DNA of 17,189 bases. It comes from Chlamydiota bacterium. Lineage in GTDB: Bacteria > Auribacterota > UBA3054 > B51-G9. Below are positions 16,134-17,189 of the stretch, in pieces. The DNA lies in the NCBI GenBank assembly GCA_003648225.1, contig QMOL01000025.1, forward strand, positions 1 to 17,189, in the 5' to 3' direction. The position numbers were made by a program, and so were the translations under genes. Numbering within the stretch: position 1 is the stretch's first letter; each line of letters begins with the position of its first letter. The notes under the pieces were generated by a model. The model was not told the origin of the DNA. It saw nothing but the letters and a program-made list of their open reading frames with translations, and searched no databases.

Positions 16134-17189
16134 ATGATCTATAAAATTCTATATCCTTTTTATATCTCTTTTTGTTGGATGTTCATTTCAGCAAATATCT
16201 TCGCCGATGTTTCTACACAGGAACTCGCGGAAATCAAGCTGATTAGACATAACTGTATGAGCACCGCTATCTCTCTGCCGCCCGTCGGCGACTTGCCGAG
16301 AAAGTCCGTTGACGAATATCTTACTTTAATAAATCCCGACGGAAGTTTTTCGGATACAAGTTCAACAATTGAAATCATGACCGGAAGACTCCTCTTTTTA
16401 GCGCAGGCTTTTCAAAACGACCCGAGCTGGAAAGGAAATTCCCATTTGAAAACTAATCTTTATTCCGCTGTCCAATTCTGGCTTGATAATGACCCGGGAA
16501 ACAGCGGCTGGCCCAACGGCGCTTTCGAAGAACCGCGCGCTATGGTTTCTATCGGTCTATGTCTTTATGACGCAATCCAATTCGATAAAACTAATTCGCC
16601 GGAAATAGCCGCACGGCTCGATTCTCTGCTTAACGGAATTATCGACTGGGCAAATGCCGTTTGGACTGTTTATGTTACCGGCGAAGGATTTGAAGGCGCT
16701 AACGTCGCTTATCGACTCTACGCCATGATTGGGCAAGCCGCTATCGCGGACGACCCGGATAAATTTAATAACATTACAAACATCATAAATAAAACTTTTA
16801 TCGTCGGCGGAGATAACGGCATTTTCACGGGAAGGCATTCCGACGAATCCTGGCATCAGCACAACGGCGGTGGCGGACAAAATTATTGGCTGGGGTATGG
16901 CAGAGATTGGCTAAATCGAACAAGAGACGCCGGCGTTAAATTAAAAAACACAAGATGGGCGCTCAACAACTCTCAACTCAACATTTTCGCGGACTGCATT
17001 ATCGACGGCTGGCAATGGTTTTATTATCGCGACCAAGGTGTTTATTCCGTCGGCGGCAGACACAATCTTATCAAAAACGCGCTGATAGACAATAACTACA
17101 TTTCAAAACAAATTGATTATTTGAGAAATCTCGCCGGAGAAGAAAATCTTACAAGAAATTCCGAACTCGAAACTGTAAAAATAAGAATG
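16134..17189 (+). CDS. PL8-like polysaccharide lyase, 5' part (cut by right edge)
   Basis: The frame is open from ATG 16134 to the window end (352 codons, no stop). A signal peptide covers about 1-24 (hydrophobic, ending NIFA-D). The rest fits the alpha-toroid domain of family PL8 (hyaluronate, chondroitin AC or xanthan lyases). Seen features are GFEGANVAYRLYAMIGQAAI (185-204), then SWHQHNGGGGQNYWLGYGRDWL (239-260). There His243 and Tyr255 (in GYG) are the likely catalytic pair, followed by VYSVGGRH (303-310) with Arg309. The usual NWW motif carrying the catalytic Asn is not obvious; NSGWPNGAF (123-131) stands in about that place. Complete PL8 enzymes usually run to 700-1000 residues, so about half is missing. 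It starts 13 bases after the heparinase-like gene, with no Shine-Dalgarno. It would depolymerise a uronic-acid polymer outside the cytoplasm. PL8-like is likely; the substrate is open. Confidence 0.8.
   Translation, partial: MIYKILYPFYISFCWMFISANIFADVSTQELAEIKLIRHNCMSTAISLPPVGDLPRKSVDEYLTLINPDGSFSDTSSTIEIMTGRLLFLAQAFQNDPSWKGNSHLKTNLYSAVQFWLDNDPGNSGWPNGAFEEPRAMVSIGLCLYDAIQFDKTNSPEIAARLDSLLNGIIDWANAVWTVYVTGEGFEGANVAYRLYAMIGQAAIADDPDKFNNITNIINKTFIVGGDNGIFTGRHSDESWHQHNGGGGQNYWLGYGRDWLNRTRDAGVKLKNTRWALNNSQLNIFADCIIDGWQWFYYRDQGVYSVGGRHNLIKNALIDNNYISKQIDYLRNLAGEENLTRNSELETVKIRM

Overview
The window is an AT-rich bacterial segment with two divergent transcription units separated by a 280-base regulatory gap (2659-2938). 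Gene content points to the PVC superphylum (Verrucomicrobiota, Lentisphaerota or Kiritimatiellota). The indicators are an oversized GspK-like pseudopilin with a lamin-tail domain, a Cys-type sulfatase, a PhoD-like phosphatase, autotransporter-type beta-strand repeats and PEP-CTERM sorting tails, with no SusC/SusD-type transport genes. This placement is inferred from family content, not from a marker gene.

Left unit, minus strand, 2658 to beyond base 1: one reading frame of 886 codons, open to the window edge. It encodes a GspK-type minor pseudopilin with a long C-terminal extension.

Gap: a perfect 25-bp inverted repeat (2739-2763 and 2839-2863). Each arm ends in a TTGACA -35 box, with a TATAAT -10 box just outside it. 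The gap therefore holds two outward-facing, near-consensus sigma70-type promoters sharing one duplicated upstream element, probably an operator.

Right unit, plus strand, 2939 to beyond base 17189: seven genes in one direction, overlapping or at most 19 bases apart, so most likely one operon. In order: GH2-like glycosidase without signal peptide; orphan TIM-barrel-like putative glycosidase with tandem beta-sandwich domains; secreted PhoD-like metallophosphatase; secreted putative glycosidase joined to autotransporter-type beta strands and a PEP-CTERM tail; Tat/lipobox sulfatase; heparinase II/III-like lyase with a PEP-CTERM tail; and a PL8-like lyase cut by the right edge.

Together the operon looks like a locus for breaking down a sulfated, uronic-acid-containing polysaccharide, of glycosaminoglycan type or an algal analogue. 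Two lyase families would cut the chain, the sulfatase would remove sulfate, and the GH2 and orphan barrels would finish oligosaccharides. The shared promoter region suggests that the divergent pseudopilin is made together with these enzymes. The substrate and the co-regulation are inferences. No RNA gene, insertion sequence or CRISPR array was seen.
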